From: Oricola indica
Lineage (GTDB): Bacteria > Pseudomonadota > Alphaproteobacteria > Rhizobiales > Rhizobiaceae
Direction: 5' to 3'
DNA: 64,000 bases
Assembly (NCBI RefSeq): GCF_019966595.1
Contig: NZ_JAINFJ010000005.1
Location: 277,924 to 341,923 of the forward strand
Part shown: piece by piece, positions 63,804 through 64,000 of the stretch
Numbering within the stretch: the stretch's first letter is position 1
Layout: every line of letters begins with the position of its first letter
Notes under the pieces: model-generated
Seen by the model: only the letters and a program-made list of their open reading frames with translations
Databases searched by the model: none
What the model was told of the DNA's origin: nothing
Program-made: the position numbers and the translations under genes

Positions 63804-64000
63804 ATGATGCCCAAAACGAGACAGCAGCCGGGCCAGGCCCCGTTCGGCCCCGTCGATGAGGCCGCGCGGCTATACGATGGAAAGGTGATGCATGCGCGGC
63901 TGAAGCCGTTCGGGCATCGCTTCGTCTATCGCGTCTTCACGCTGCTGGTCGATCTCGACCGGCTGGACGAGGCCGACCGCCTGTCGCCCTTCTTCTCGGT
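63804..64000 (+). CDS. DUF1365 protein (5-prime part, cut by window end)
   Basis: The first 65 residues, MMPKTRQQPGQAPFG then AARLYDGKVMHARLKPFGHRFVYRVFTLLVDLDRLDEADRL, match the N-terminus of DUF1365 proteins. In related bacteria this gene is followed by a cyclopropane-fatty-acid synthase. AAGG lies 8-10 bases upstream of two adjacent ATGs. The product continues past the window, so stop and length are unknown. Confidence 0.88.
   Translation, partial: MMPKTRQQPGQAPFGPVDEAARLYDGKVMHARLKPFGHRFVYRVFTLLVDLDRLDEADRLSPFFS

Noticed and set aside
1-64000. CRISPR array, prophage, insertion sequence or integron
   Set aside because: I saw no regular spaced repeats, transposase, integrase or terminal inverted repeats in the window.

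Overview
The window is a dense, GC-rich alphaproteobacterial chromosome segment, most likely from the Rhizobiales/Hyphomicrobiales. The main evidence is gene content and order. The blocks nagZ-scpA-scpB-(ABC)-tatABC-serS-surE-pcm-nlpD, DUF815-yajC-secDF-Mth938-squalene-synthase-like, and SPOR-argS-dgt-erpA are typical of the class. PopZ, TrmFO, an iron-sulfur photolyase, an ExoR-like Sel1 protein, DUF1127 mini-proteins and a separate mnmD all fit. I see no prophage, insertion sequence, CRISPR array or rRNA operon. Family assignments come from reading motifs, not from database searches.

Layout. 1-9.3 kb: a secreted META protein, a hydrolase, tRNA-Leu(GAG), lipB, a site-2-protease-like protein with an SRPBCC-like front half, then a formaldehyde-detoxification cluster (adhC, fghA) that also holds a stand-alone MetE-type methionine synthase. 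9.4-17.3 kb: a methyltransferase, split mnmD/mnmC genes in divergent overlap, an FeS photolyase, trigger factor, tRNA-Leu(UAG) and a DUF2157/GDYXXLXY membrane pair. 17.3-18.2 kb: two DUF1127 mini-genes with similar upstream palindromes, each followed by RNA hairpins carrying CCTCCTCCC-type loops. 18.2-25 kb: trmFO, two Nudix genes, a Pit phosphate transporter behind a PHO-box-like site, and a HAD phosphatase. 24-29 kb: SecDF/YajC next to homologues of two mitochondrial complex I assembly factors.

29-46 kb is mostly a long minus-strand housekeeping block: cell-wall lipoprotein, protein repair, Tat export, chromosome condensation, peptidoglycan recycling, SPOR protein, argS and dgt. 46-58 kb holds a purine permease, xthA, an exoR-like gene with a 32-codon ORF just upstream, a FadL-like porin of lower GC, valS, popZ, a TolC protein, a PIMT-like methyltransferase and tRNA-Cys. 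58-64 kb carries tRNA-Asn, several small unknown genes including a convergent pair of paralogues, then a probable photooxidative-stress locus: class I photolyase plus FAD oxidoreductase, a glycine-rich secreted protein, and a DUF1365 gene cut by the window end. Two promoters of the form TGATCC-N16-CGTA(A/T) flank that locus.

The most interesting parts are (1) the DUF1127/CCTCCTCCC RNA loci, which match the CcaF1-CcsR arrangement known from Rhodobacter, (2) the two ECF-type promoters at the photolyase and DUF1365 genes, (3) the shared-start-codon split of MnmC, (4) the duplicated-domain unknown at 8.3-9.3 kb and (5) the inverted paralogue pair at 59.4-59.9 kb.
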